A stretch of 64,000 bases of DNA from Formicarius rufipectus (taxonomy: Eukaryota; Chordata; Aves; Passeriformes; Formicariidae). Below, one piece after another: positions 12,571 to 26,045 of the stretch (the stretch's first letter is position 1; each line of letters starts with the position of its first letter). The position numbers and the translations under genes were made by a program. Below the pieces are notes generated by a model. That model saw only the letters and a list, made by a program, of their open reading frames with translations, was not told the origin of the DNA and did no database searches. The stretch is from positions 1,022,992-1,086,991 of the forward strand of contig VXAU01000691.1 in the NCBI GenBank assembly GCA_013399695.1, read 5' to 3'.

Positions 12571-13736
12571 CTACATAACTATAGCCAGGTCTTTGTTAGA
12601 GGCAGTAAGTCACAAAAAGAAATTCTCTTGGCTACTTTGCTTGTGAAATTCAGTGGTCTAAGGCAAAAACTATGTTGTGCCAGACATGTAGCTGAAGTTC
12701 AAAATAATATTTAAAACAGATTCCAAAAGGTTTCACTCCTGTTTGTAGGAACCCTGAACATCCCAACAGTGATGGTGAGACTGGTGGTTAGATCATTTCT
12801 TGCAGTCCCCTGGATGTTGACATCTGCTTTCAACACACCCACACTACTGACTGGGAAAGGCTTCAAGCCTGGGAGGGAGATCTTCAGCCAACTGGAACAC
12901 TCAATTCTATGCTCTGACATTAAATAATTCTGAGTTATTATTAAAGCTAATGATTAGTATGGAAGCATCTAAACCACCCAGGTTTTAATTCCAAAAAGGT
13001 AAATTCACTTCTTATTCTTCCAGTTCCTTAATACAGGAAAACTTAGGAGAAAACCATATTCTTTAAGCAGTGCAAAGTTTTCTGCAACTGGGAGCAGAAA
13101 AAGTTCTGCTTCTGTCTCTGGCCTTTACTTCTGCACTTAGCTCAAGAATATACAAAATTCAAATATGATCCAAATTCATTTTATTTCTACTTAATCTAAT
13201 ACAATGGGCACGGTTACTTGTGGAAAATGTATCTGCACGGTTTCTGATCTCCTCCATCAGCCTAGAAAAAACATATACATTTTTAAACAAATTAATGAGG
13301 TTTAGTTCCTTTACCACTACACGCAAAACTTTTCAAGGACAGGGTTGTTCTCAGAGTATAAGAACGTTGCCAGTAGATTGACAAAAACAGAAGTTAAAAT
13401 GTGTGCTCATTGCACTGTGTAATCTCTAATACTTTACCAATATTCTGAACACTCAAATTTTTCAATTTTTTAAAAATAGGTTCAAAATAAAACTGGAGAA
13501 ACTGCACATATGAAAAAATCCAAATATGAATATCAGAAAGACCACTGCTGGGCAAGAAATCAGTGAAACTCAAACTGGTAGAGGCTCAGGAATAGCTTGG
13601 GAAAATAAGTTTGTGCTGTTCTTCCAATCTGCCCTAAGTATCTGATATCAAGTGTTAGAGACAGCAGACAAGATTAGATGAAATTCTTTTTCATGCAGCA
13701 GGGACATTCTCAGGTCAAGTGAGTGTCACATCACAG

Positions 13737-13800
13737 CTCTCAGGAAACTGAGGCAGAGAGAGCAGAAGTGACTCCTTCACAACACTCTGCAGGCCAGTAA
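13737..13800 (+). mobile_element. Possible MIR-like SINE core relic
   Basis: 'caggaaactgaggcagaga' followed by 'gcagaagtgact' resembles the MIR/CORE-SINE segment that reads gaaactgaggc...agagag...aagtgact. Only about 60 bp match and the continuation is poor, so this could be coincidence. Confidence 0.3.
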
Positions 13801-14364
13801 CAAAGAAACAATGAGCCAAATCTTACATTTCAGTGACCCCCAAAGGTCACATCAGCAGAGCACAGAGTAAGTCACAGTGTCACAGAAAACAGGACAGAAG
13901 CACAAATAATGCTGGTTTGGGTACTATTACAAAATGAGACTAGGATTTCAAGCCAACTGACACCACTATTTTTCATACAGCGCTGCCCTAAATAACAATA
14001 CCAAAAAAAATAAGTTCAGATTGCTCATTTACTCTTCCCAAAGGTTACTACAAAGAATGATGATAAACCTGGTCTTTTCTAGACATCATAACCGTTTCAA
14101 ATAATCATCCTGCCATCCACATACCACGAGACTCTGAGACAGACCTCTGGAGTGGTTTGTGTTCTTTCTGCAATCAGAACCTTTGAACAGATTTCTTCAG
14201 AACAACTCTTATTTTTCTCTCCATTATGATTGAAATGCACATGCCTTTGCCTTCTTAGGACCCCATCCCCACAAGCAGCCTTGAAAGTGAAAAGCAGCAC
14301 AGAAACACAACCAGTTCTGTTGCTGCCCATGTTTAGTACTCAGCAGAAACAATGGGGCTGGCAG

Positions 14365-14705
14365 AGATAATCAGAGAATATGCTGAGCTGGGAGGGACCC
14401 TCAAGGATCATCCAGTCCAAGTCCTGGCCCTGCTCAGGACATCCCAAATCCCACTCTGTCCTTGAGAACATTGTTCAAACCCTCCTACAGCTCTGCCAGC
14501 CTTGGTGCTTTACCCACTGCCCTGGGGAGCCTGTTCAGTGCCCACCACCCTCTGGGGGGAAGGACCTTCTGAGATCCCTCTGACCCTGCCCTGACACAAC
14601 TCCAGACCATTCCCTGGGTGCATCCCTGGTCCCCAAAGAGCAGAGATCAGTGCCTGCCCCTCCTCTGCCCCTCCTGAGGGAATTGCAGACTTTGAAAGCA
14701 GAGAC
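14365..14705 (-). mobile_element. CR1 LINE 3'-end fragment (different subfamily)
   Basis: The plus strand carries complementary CR1 blocks: 'gctgagctgggaggga', 'aaggatcatccagtccaa', 'cactgccctggggagcc' and 'agagcagagatcagtgcc'. The wording differs from the copies at 4.7 and 22.8 kb, so it belongs to another CR1 subfamily. It is 5'-truncated and non-coding. Boundaries are approximate. Confidence 0.85.
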
Positions 14706-17700
14706 AAGGAAAGACTAAAAAGATAAAAGTCCAGTTAAGATGATCTGTGAAAGGTGCCCAGCAAAGGGAGGGAGTCAAACTGTACCTCAACATCTGAATA
14801 ATATGGAAAAAAAATTAAAAGCCATCAGAAGCAGACATTAAAACACACTAGGAACTTTTTCTCCTTAATGACAATTTTTGGGGGGTTAGAGACAACTAGT
14901 GGACTACCTCAGAACACACAGGGAAAATCATTCCATTAATGTAAAATCTGAAACAGAATTAGGTAATCTGGAAACTTCTAGGAAGTCATCCAAGTTCTGA
15001 TATTGTACAAGCATAGAAAGTATCTTGGATGAATACTTTATTTATGTAAAACATTAAACAGTGTGCAAGGCTGATGGAAAGCAAAAAAGTTTCATCAATC
15101 TCTTATGGCCTACCAGTAAGACTGACTTTCAAATGATGATATTCACAATATTTGTTGGGTTTCCAAAGAAAGGTCAATTTCAAAAAAAAAATTAAATAAT
15201 TATATATAAATGTCAGAATACTATTTTTTATATTAGACAGGAAACAGGATGAGGAACAAAAGAGAAGCTACTCCTTTTTTTATACTTTTCAATCTGCTGC
15301 AACTTTTTTTGAAAGATCCCTAATGGAAATGAGGATGAAAATGATATGGCTGGGGTTAAAATGAAGAGGAAAATTCATTCTCCAAGTGAAAATGCCATAT
15401 AATATTCCATTCTGAAAAGCACAGAGGAATATCCTGACTCAAAAGAAAAAGAGAAAGGGGGAAAAAATGTCAATTTGCTTGAAAAAGCAGAGAAAAAAAC
15501 CACAATTATTCAACTTTGGAACATCAGCAATAACCAAGGCAAGAATACACATCCCATTAATAGAGCCAGCAATTACAGTACAATAAGAGAAAAATGTATT
15601 TCAATACTGACAGCTGATTACTCAGAATTCATCCCTTTCCCCAATGTTTCTTTTTGTTTCTTCAGAATTGTCTGAAATGCTCTTTGCTATATGTCCCAGC
15701 TTCAAAAGCTCTATGGGACTTAAGTGTTCAGACCAATTATGTTTCTGGGTTAGAGAATATAAATTACTTCACAATAAACCTTTCTTTCAGGAATGAAAAT
15801 CACCATACTAATGCAGTTAAGTGCCACAATCCATAGTTGACACTCAATTTAAATATATTCTTTGATAGCTAAAAGAATATAATTTTGGATTTACCTATTT
15901 CTCTTCCTTGTATTCCCTCTTGAAAGGAAGAAAAATATTATAGACTATGTGCATGGGAGAAAACTAGCTAGGGTTATTTAAATCTTTATCACTAAAATCC
16001 AGTATTAGACAGCTAAAAGCTAAGGCAAAAATCAACACATTATTATCAGAAAAGCTATTATAATATTTTAGTTGTGTATTTTACGGCAACTAAAACCAGC
16101 AAAACTTGAAACTACTTTTCCTATTTTCAAGTCATATCTTAAAAATTGGAAACCTTTTTCCCTTCCAAAAAGAGGAATTAGAAAAGTGAGTTGAACAACA
16201 GCAAAATCTGTTTTGCAATTAACACCACCCAATTTTTCTCTTTTCTTTTCTCTCCATTTTGAAAATAGCAGTATTTTTCAACAACCTCATGAGTACCTGT
16301 GACAAAGACAACTACTCTTAAAAAACCTGGAATTTTCAATTTTTGGAATAATGTTAGGATCTGCATGTGATGTGTTGGGAGCCTAGTTAATGTTTCTCGT
16401 GACAGTAATCCAAAATATAAGTAGAATATGTATGGCTGCATCCACTACAATAAGCAAAAGAAGTAGAAAAAAAATAAACCTTGAAAATTTATTCTCAAAC
16501 CAGAATTTTGATGGATCCAAAGAACTTTTCCATCTCATGCAAGAATACAGAGTATGATTAGTTAATATTCTCCTAGAACTTGTGGTAATTGTTTTGAATT
16601 TGGTTGAAAAAAAATAATGGTCTTTAAATGTAACATGTTTTGTTCTTGGATGGTGACAGTTATTGCTGACTTTACCAATGAGGTTCATATTTAATAACTA
16701 AGAAAATTACCAAAGAAAGTTAAAAATCCTCTTGGAGACATTGGTGATGACCAGTATATCAAGTAGATACACAATACGATTTATAAAGAAATGGTCTGAA
16801 ATTTAGACACTTATGTCAAGTCATTCTTTAAAGATAAAATAAGGGCCAAAGAGAAACGTTCATAGACAGTGTTCGTCTCTGATTGCTCTGATTTCGAAAA
16901 CGGCATATATGGGTTAAAGAAAAATCAGGAATTGCTTTTACAATTGATAAAAATATTTATTCCTCAAAAGCCCTGACAAATTTATTTCATTTCAGACTGT
17001 GAATTCACTGATTTTTCAAAACCTGAATATCAGCGTGAGGTTGCCGTGAGGCGAGCTAATGACAGCTGGAAAAACAAAACCTACGTGCAGCTCCATCATC
17101 ATGCATAGATGCAAACCAAAGCACGACTTCACTGAGATGGGGGCTTTTTTAATTGCTTTCTGATGTAGTCTATGCACTTGGTTTCCAGAGGACTGTGCAA
17201 ACACATCCTTAGTCTTTTGTGCTCAGAAAGCATCACCACATCTGTGTTCACTGGCAAACTGATGCGTCCGGACGTCAGCGAAAGAGAACGTTCATCTAAG
17301 AGAGATGAAGTTCCCCATTTGACAGATTTGTGCCTTCCAGCTGGAGTCTATCATCCCTTCCCCTCAGAAACATGCTAAGTTATATATTATTGTTTCATGA
17401 CAGCTGGTGTGAAAATCAGAGCCTCAAATGCAAAAAGATCCACCGAGTTGTCCCTCAGCCTCGCTCGCTGAACTCTCTGTGCCTGCAAGCAAGACTTTCT
17501 CCTCCAGTCCTCATTCAATCCCCAAAGGGATGTCAGGGTAACAGAACCTGACAGTTTTACAGCAGGAATGCCATAAACCACCCTAAAGGAGCCTTGTATC
17601 AACCAACAAGAGGCAATTACCTTGACTCTTGACTCGCTACCACCAGTCAGAGCAGAGTTTTGTCTCCTCGGAGACACTCGTGGCTCTCAGAATGCAAATC

Positions 17701-18695
17701 AGCTCTTTTTCCCCTTTAAAGCTCAGTCCCGGTGACTTTTGCAAAACAACATTCACAGATGACCACTTGTCTGTCCAGATCTCTCTACACAAATTACTAC
17801 TGTGCAGTGTTCCTGTTCTATCACAAGACCTTCTCATGAGGATCATATACTTTGAGATTTCATACAGTAAGAAAAATGGGTAAATGGTGGAGGGGAGGAT
17901 TTGTAAGAAGGTGCACGTACAACTACAGCATAAAGGAATGAAAATAGTCTTATGATGCAGAGATAACACAAAAATACTTTGAGATAAGGAAGCTAAGTAA
18001 AGAAATTAAAAAGAAAAATGAAATAGAATTTCCCTTATGTTCCTAAAGTTAAGTACCTGTGAAACAGTGAGATGCAATTATATTTCACAAGATGTCAAAG
18101 GACAACAGCAAATATAAGGGATAAGAATTCTACCTACAAATACAATTTCTCTCTCAGCCCACCTTCCAAGTAAACCTGTAATTACTAATGGAAAAAACAA
18201 TCAATATGAAAGTTATTTGTTCCTTTCATTTGCCTGCAGGGGAAGTTCTCAAGATTTTCAAATGTCTCTTAACACCCATAAGCATCCTCAAGGTTCTCTA
18301 TCTCATTTTATAGTTTATTTCAGCTCATGCAATATTTTCCATGGCCCCTAAACAACCTGACCTAAACAAGAGGAATGGTGGTAGGGAGGCAATTACTTTT
18401 CCCCTAAAATGAAAGCTGGCTGAACTTTCCAGAATAGAAAAGAAAACCCCAAACATAATTAAAAACTCCTCAGGTACTTGGAAGGTAGGTGCACCAAGAT
18501 TTAACAGAAATCTGCACTGGCACTTCAACTTCTACAAATGCTTATTAGAGGGAATAAGGTGTTTTTGCAAACAGCATCTATTTGTGAAGTTGGACACCTC
18601 AGCAAGCAACACTTGTGAGTCTTGAAGGGACTGCTGAAATTCTTGCCACTTCAGATGGTAATTAACCACATCTCCAGAGGGAACCACCCAAGTGA

Positions 18696-18773
18696 CAAAA
18701 AGAAAAAACAAACAAAAAAACCCAGAAACAAAACAAAAACAAACAAAAAATTAAAAACAAACAAACAAAAAAA
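18696..18773. repeat. A/C-rich (AAAC)n tract
   Basis: About 78 bp of AAAC/AAAAAC words. Confidence 0.9.
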
Positions 18774-21700
18774 TGAAGCTGTGTTAACATGAACCAAAAC
18801 ACTGATCTTCCAGCAGCAACAGGAAAAGGGAAAGATGCTTTGGTGCTGACCTAGTCCCCACTACCACTGTGAACTTGGAAAAAAGTAGTCAGCATCATGC
18901 CAAAGACAGCCTGTCTGTCCTAGAAAACCTGTCTCTTCTAAAGGGCAGCTAAAAATTACCTTAGAAAGACAACATGTCAAACTCTCCCTATTTATTAAAT
19001 TACAGGCACTAGAGAGTGACCTTAGAGCTTGACTGGAGTACAACTTCGGTGCAAAAAAATTCCTAAATCTATTTTTGAGCTCCCAAAATCTATTAACACA
19101 ATGGGAAAGAAGCCACAGTACTGTTCCACAGGTGGATGAAGTACAATCCATTTGGGACATCACAATGAAGATGGAAGTTGACTTCTTCTGCAAAGTTCAG
19201 TCATATTTCCTTTACACAGTTACCAGAAAGGGTTGCTAATAAAAAAGAAATTAGAAAATACAAGAATACTTTGTTACTAGTGGGCTACCAGAAATTTTTG
19301 ATAGCAGGAGTAAAAATAAGTTAGAGCTCCTTAATCATATTAGTGTCTAATAGCAATATTCAGTAAGGTCTGACAATATTAATAAACATCTGTTTACATG
19401 TAGAAAAACAAAAATCCTCTATCTTGGCAGTTTTTTCACAGAATGCAGATGTTCATAACAACCACCCCAGGCTTTCTGTGACCTACTTAAAGGGACAATA
19501 CACCACTTCACTGTCCTCTCATGCTGCTGGTGCCTACCCAGAAGAATCATCCACATTAATTAATTCCATCCACATTAATTGCAGTATGACCAGCTGTGGG
19601 ATGCTCCCTCATTCAGACATGGTTTGAGAGTAAAAGTGGGGGTTGATTCTTCAGCTCCCACTAAAAGGACTGAAGGGTTAAAAAGGACAGAAAATGAGGT
19701 TCAAGCAGCTCCTGTTTGGGAGAGTGAAGCTGATCTGGTGAATGCTGTGTTAAGATCTAAGTGTCACTGTGTACTGAGTTTGCAGGGACCTTATCCATTC
19801 TATCTTCCTTTTTGTCTATGTACTGAACCCCTCAGGTAGTATTGGTACATCATGAAAACCCAAGGAGAAAAGTTCTCTTTGCCCACTGTTACAGCTTTTG
19901 ACATTCAAATTTGTATAATTGCTTACAATATAATAATCAACCCTGACTTCATTAATCTGACTCTATGATCCTCACTTAACTACAAATCTATTTTCATTGT
20001 GCAAATTTAACTACCTCTACAGATTTTATTTCACATAAAACACATCTCCCTCCATTCTTGATCTTGGCAGTGATATGAGTTACTTGATCTGGAACTACTG
20101 TGAGACTCAGAAATAACCAGGTGCAAAAGCTGGCTTGAAATAAGATGATTTGTGATCTCCACCTTCCATGGGTCATGGAATTGATAAACTGCATCAGAAA
20201 GAAGGTGAAATCTTCTGAAAGACATCAGAAAGATTTTATAGCAGCAAGATGTAACTCTCGTCATCAGAGGCAAGACTGATGTGTTGTGAGACTGAGTGAG
20301 AGTCTATTTTGTCAGATTACGGAGGTATGAACTGACAACTACTAAAAGTTTATTATATTATTCTAGAAGGAATGCACCAGCTGTTTCTGATAGGTAAATA
20401 CAGCAGAATTACTGTAACAGGTCAGAGAAATGGAACTATAACAGCAACACCAATCTAATTTCCACCCCAAGCTGTTATAAATTAAAGCAACAGCCTAACA
20501 GCACCCAAGATGAGCTCACAGAAGAGAAATGCTCTGCTCCTGTTGCACCTATGAAATTTCTAGTGCATATGATACACTAATTGATAAGAAATGCTAAGTA
20601 ACCAATAATAAAATATTAATTAAAACATGTACTTATATAAATCCTCTTGGAAGTACACATGACTCTCCATTACACGACTCTGAGCTGCAATTCCACTCTA
20701 AACCTGCTCTGAACCAGCTCCCCTTTTTAACATCTAAGAGAACAAAGAAATGTTTCACACTAAAATCTTAGTAGTCAAAGCAGAGGCCTGTGACACCTAG
20801 AAATTCTAAGTATATTAATCAGGTTATACTAAATATTAGCTTGCCTTGAACTCAAATAGAAGTGTACTGAAATGGTGCAATCAACAACAGCATGCAGGTA
20901 TTTGTAACAGTGTGGTGGCATTGCCAGGAACAATGCATGTTTCCCATCACTCTGTAAACAGTGGGACTGGCCTGAAGAGGTGAACAAAGCCCTGGGGACT
21001 TACTTGCCTGCTGGGTTAAACCAGAACAGTAGTATATGTGGATTCATCCTGAATCAGAAATCGCTGTTTATTAAGGCTTCAGTTTAAAATTTGTTCTCGA
21101 GCCCCACTGTTTCAACACACTGCTCCTCTTTATGAATGCCCAGCTCTTTTCCACTACCTTTTCCCATTTATACATTAAGTAGTTTTCTCATCTGAGGCAA
21201 AAATCACTGGTTTTCCATTTGGCCACTTTACTGTGAACTATTTCACCGTGTCTTAGCTGCCCCTTCTACCCCCCCTACCACCAGTGTTATGCCCTCTTGC
21301 TGCCCAGTCCAGCTCCTTCTTCTTCTAAATGCTTTTTCTTTTATGGTTAAATAAGTTCTCCCTCCCTCCCCGATTCACAGTAAACACTGTTTACCGTGTG
21401 AAACCTTAATGTCATCCTCTCCATGGTCAGCTTTGGGCATCTCAGCAGAGAAACACCATCTTTTATAACACTTTGCACAAAAACTTCTTCGGAAGCTTTG
21501 CATGATTGTCTCCCCTTTTCTATTAGCAGTAAAACTGTGGCTTTTTTAGAGTTCCTGCATTTCAAGGCCATTGAATCACAGACACCTGGAAAGTTTTGAA
21601 GCTACAGTCCCCTGAATCAGCTACATACAGAGAAGTTATTTTCTCTTGAGGTACATTTTGACAAAATGCAGGCAGGCAAAAAATACCCAAGTGCTAATTA

Positions 21701-22789
21701 ATGTGGCAATTAAAGCACACTCTTATTTTAAATAAGTCAAATCCTGCATTACAGAGCTTCTATGCAGCACTGAACCCAGAATACATGCATATATATTTTT
21801 ACAAAGTCTTGTCATCTACTGCTTTAAAAGAATTTGTTTCAGAAAGAGGCAGGATATTAAAATGACATGGATGTTTGTTGTACAAAGACTTTTTTCTTTT
21901 TTTAAATCTCCTTTAGAAAAGAAATTGAATGCAACAAATACATGCAACGTTCTCCCCACACTTTGAAAGGGGCAGTAAGGTAAGTGTAACAACGTGAGGA
22001 AATGTTGTAACACATCACTGTTACCTGCCCAAGGAGCTACAGAGTTGCTGAAAACGCGTTAAAAACCCATAAACGATTCAACGGAGACCGAAGTGAGAAG
22101 TTTCTTCTTTTTTTATACATTGTAATGGAAAAATCTCCATCTTCTGGCAAACCAGGCATGGCTTCACACAGGCAACAAGCAGAGTTTAGCGAAATTTCTT
22201 TTAAAATTGAAGTATAACCAGAAAAACATTCTTTCCACTGCACAATGTGTCAGTTTTCTGTTACTGTCTCTCCAAAACAGAAGAACACATTTCACTCTGA
22301 TGCTGCACACGCACCAGAGCATCAGCTTTTATGCTCCTTTGAAGTGATTTTCATATCTTATCATCTCCCTCTCCTCTGGCATCCTCCAAGGAAGCTGCCC
22401 TGCCCATGGCTTTCCTATCAGGTGCTTCCCAAAATTCCCCCCCAGTGCCAGTCAGCCCTGCCACGCTCATCCTGCTCAGAAGGCACAACAGTTGCCTGTG
22501 CAGCAGTTCCCCCACATTTCTCTGTGCTGGTTATGGAAGGGAGGAAAAGGTCAACATATATCAGAAGCCAGAAGACATCAGCATCTTCAGAGCACACTCC
22601 AAAACCCAGAGCAGGCTAAGGCACATAAAGAGCATTTGGGGAGGAAAGGCAACCCAAGGCAGCATCGTCCTTGTGCACTGGTGACCTTCCCTCTTTGTAT
22701 TCCAGGATTATCCAGTTGAGAATTCTCAGGCACCACCACTCTTTTCTTGCTTTTTCATCTTTCTCAGTGATGAATGGATCTTTGTGTAT

Positions 22790-23265
22790 CACAGAATCAT
22801 AAAATGGCTTGGGTGGAAAGGACCTTAAAGCTCATCTTGTTGCCCTGAAACAGGCAGGGACACCTTCCACTATCTCAGGTTGCTCCAAGCCCTGTCTCAA
22901 CCTGGCCTTGGACACTTCCAGGGATGGGGCAGCCACAGTTTCTCTGGGCAACCTGTGCCAGGGCCTGCCCACCCTCTCAGGGAAGGATTTCTTCCTGGTA
23001 TCTAATCTAAACCTGCTCTCTGTCAGTGGGCAGCCATTCCCCCTTGCCATGCCACCACATGTCCTTGTCAAAGCCTCTCTCCACCTCTCTCACAGCCTCC
23101 TGGGGTACTGAGTGGCCTCAGAAAGGTCACCCCAGAACCTTCTTTTCTCCAGCCTGAGCAATCCCAATTCTCTCAGCCCTTCCTCATAGGAGAGGTGTTT
23201 CATCCCACTAATCATATTTGTGGCCCTCCTCTGGAATATATGCTGGATTTCCTGCCTGCTCACCA
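22790..23265 (-). mobile_element. CR1 LINE 3' portion, longest single-block CR1 copy in the window
   Basis: It starts with 'tcacagaatcataaaatgg', the complement of the CR1 terminus. It continues through 'ggacaccttccactat', 'cttccagggatggggcag', 'tctctgggcaacctgtgcc' and 'cctcctctgga', all in the standard CR1 order. About 475 bp of the ORF2 end plus 3' UTR is covered, well preserved relative to the other copies, which suggests a younger insertion. Confidence 0.92.
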
Positions 23266-25461
23266 GAATCCTTCATTTCTGCTACTTTTTCATCCCTCTT
23301 ACTGTCACGTTTATATTAACATTTAAAAACTACCAATAGAATAACATGTGAACATGCTATTCCAAATGGTTTCTGACTGTCAAACCCCTTAGTTTTACAG
23401 TTACTCTCCAAGGCATGTGAAATTGCAGACTTAAAGATGGTGAATCCCTAACTCAAAAAATACCTGAACAGTCATGTAAGAGAAAAAAAGCAATTGATTC
23501 CTTTAGAAGATCTGACTACAGGACTGTGATTTTACAAATTATTTTGGTCGTGGCATGTGCAGCACAACATTTCAGAACAGCCAGTCCATACCAGTGTGTG
23601 TTTAACTTCATCACCTTTCTTTCCATCATGTTGCAAAAGCACTTTTCCAGAGACACTTGAATAAAGATGTAGTTGGTACTTCCCCCCCTCCTCCCCTAAT
23701 TAAAAATGAAATAATTTGATATTTGAAAGTTATTTCTTTGTCAAACAGCTCTCTGGCAGGTCGTCTTCTCTCACACCACATCTCCAGACAAGGCCTTCTG
23801 CCCAGCACTCCCTTTGGTAGAGCTGTAGCTCATGTTTCAGACGAGTTCCCACAGGTGTGACACAAATGTACTACCACTCTGCTGATCTGCTCCATCCTCT
23901 TTCTGAACACACAGCCCAGAAATAAACCCACAAAACAAGTCTGCTATTGTGGTGATCTGAACTGGTGCTCACTCAGTCCCAGGGACTCTCGATTTTGCCA
24001 TTTTCTGTAGTTTCCCTTTTCTGAGAACAACAGCACTTTCCTCTCACATAACTAACATTTCTTCTTTCAGAGAAGGTCTTATTTTGCCACGTGTTGTCTG
24101 TAACCCAGGGTGTTTTATTATTTTCTACTCCTACTGTTATTTATTTAATATGCTGTTATTCATTCCCCAGAATCTCATTTAATATGCCAAATAAAGAAGA
24201 CTACATCCTACTGGGTACTTCTGCTTAGCTATCTAAAAACAAAATCCCCAACAAAACCAACACACATAGACATAACCTGCCCTCCATATAAGCTAGGAAA
24301 GGTTTTAAAGAGCTTACTACAAAGACCTCAGACATTATGGCAAGTTCCTAAATTCCTGGGCTATACTGAGAGCAGACAGACAAATGTGGGATTTTTAAAT
24401 TCTTTTTTTCTCAACTTTTTTTGATAACTTACTAGAAATTCTTAGTGGGATGCAGTTTGCTGAAAGAGATTTTTATGTCTCTCACTACTTTGTACCCACA
24501 ACTACTTCAGGTTCCAAGAGCAAAAATAAGGCAGCATTTTATTTTTATTCTATTGTCAGTAAGTCCTGATATATATGAATATCAGCTATCAAGTCAGTCA
24601 AGAAATATATTGACCTATATAGCCTGTATTGTTCTGGTCATTAAGGAGTGTCAGACTGGTTTACTGAGCAGCCAAACCACAAAATAACTCCTTATTCCAA
24701 ATAAAGGGAAGCAAAGGCATTTTCAGCTTCCCCTAATAGTTTTAGGACAAGTGTTTGTCTTGTTCTAAACTTTCTATTTTAGCAAACCCAATTGAAAGTA
24801 ATCCTCTATTTAGCAATCACACAGTCTTGTTTATATAAACACCACATGCTTATACGTTCCTCTTTTGTTCCTTAATTGCAGTTCTTCTGTTCTCAGCTAG
24901 AAAGAGTAAAAGAAGTAAGAATATTCTGCACTGGTAGTGCTATCCTTGCATTCATGAAAATCCTGGGCTTGGTCCTGCCCAGACACTACAAAACTGCTTT
25001 GACCAATGGACCCTTTCATCACATCAATACACAGATGACTATCACACCAACATCTGGGTGAAGCTCTACTGTTCAAATATAACAGTAGTGCAAGAGACAC
25101 AAAGAAAAATATTTCCACAAGGATGGTAAACACAAACTCAATGCAAAAGACTCTTGCACTTGGCACTGTCATGTTAGTGGAGATATGAACACATTTATTT
25201 TCTAAGACAACTGGTAGCCAAAATGTACAAACACTTGGAATGCTGGTAGAGAGCTCATGAATGGATGTTCCATCATGCTGCTACACAGATACACACACAC
25301 AAAGCAAAGGTACAGGGCACTGGGAAGCACTCAGGGAGTACAGATTCACATTTCCAGATGTACTGGCACCGCCCCACAGCTCTGGAATCCTACTGGGGTG
25401 CTGAGGTTGGGCAACTTTTTAGTGGGGAAGGCAGGAACACAGAAGAAAGGAAGAAACCCAC

Positions 25462-26001
25462 CTTGAGGAGCTCATAGTGCTGAATCCCATTGACGCCGAT
25501 GTCCGGGTCGATGGCAGAGGGCACAGAATAGCGGGAATTAATCGCCGTGTTTTCGGGGATGGAGATGTTAATCACCGTGGAGGGGAAAAGGGGGGCGTTG
25601 TCATTTATATCCTCGATTAGGAACCTGATCTTGACCAGTCTGAAAACCTCATCAGGCAGAACAGCAACCTCCACCTCGTAGAAGCAGCGGCTCTCACTGG
25701 AGATGCCGGCGCAGAGCTTCTCACGGTCGATGCGGTTGGCGGCCGTGAAGATCTCCCCAGTGTTCTCCTCCACCCTCACCAGGGGCACGTCCCCAGTCTT
25801 GTAGACAAGCTTGAACTGCAGCGGAGAGGAAAGGGGCACGTCGGGGTCCAGGGTCAGGTTAAGATCCTTGAGCAGGTTGCCAATGAGGACATTTTCAGGC
25901 AGTTCTTCCCGCACGGTGTAATTCTTCTCCTGGGCGCCAGATTGGAATACGATGCAGGCCAACAAGACTGCCAAGAGGTAGGTTCCAGACAGCAAGTCCA
26001 T
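25462..26001 (-). CDS. PCDH11X: PCDH11X first coding exon (residues 1-180): signal peptide, EC1, start of EC2
   Basis: This exon encodes the N-terminus of protocadherin-11, a delta-1 protocadherin: a single-pass membrane protein for calcium-dependent, mainly homophilic adhesion, expressed chiefly in nervous tissue (family knowledge). The start ATG is at 26001-25999 with G at -3 and G at +4, a strong Kozak context. Residues 1-23 form a signal peptide beginning MDLLSGTY and ending near SGA, followed by QEKNYTVREELPEN, which is typical of the PCDH11X mature N-terminus. EC1 (about 24-137) shows PEN, IDREKLCAG (91-99) and the calcium-binding DINDNAP (131-137). EC2 begins near 138 with a second IPEN. 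The exon ends after HYELLK at a donor reading AAG|GTGGGT (25464-25456), phase 0. The reading frame stays open past the donor but loses cadherin character at once. The N-terminal residues favour PCDH11X over its paralogue PCDH9. Orthology is near certain; exact exon ends are predicted. Confidence 0.96.
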
Positions 26002-26045
26002 CTCCAGAATGACTAATGAGGGTTCGTGGAGAACACCAGGAACAG
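26002..26045 (-). other. PCDH11X: 5' UTR part of the first coding exon of PCDH11X, with splice acceptor
   Basis: On the minus strand a strong pyrimidine tract (about 26067-26048) ends in CCCAG, with AG at 26047-26046. That predicts an exon starting at 26045 and only 44 nt of leader before the ATG. There is no upstream ATG in these 44 nt. An acceptor here means at least one further 5' UTR exon, and the promoter, lie at higher coordinates. Alternatively the leader could extend unspliced: the frame upstream of the ATG is open to 26166, but that extension does not resemble protocadherin and would bury the signal peptide. Confidence 0.7.

Larger units (their letters stand above)
3552..25461 (-). 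other. PCDH11X: 21.9-kb phase-0 intron inside PCDH11X EC2
   Basis: The intron is bounded by GTGGGT at its donor (25461) and by tcttgtag at its acceptor (ending 3552). It separates HYELLK from GQNVFGLD. No coding sequence was recognised inside it. Contents I can name are listed separately: CR1 relics, A/C-rich tracts, tandem duplications, a GC-rich block and a GGAA palindrome. The stretches 4871-8985, 14706-18695, 18774-22789 and 23266-25461 are AT-rich with no feature I can support apart from short homopolymers. Confidence 0.9.

Noticed and set aside
22245..22619. 124-codon plus-strand frame
   Set aside because: Arbitrary composition with no domain; ends shortly before a CR1 insertion.
25390..25461. 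Extension of the first coding frame past HYELLK
   Set aside because: It follows a GTGGGT donor, and the added residues lose cadherin character immediately. The true continuation is at 3551.
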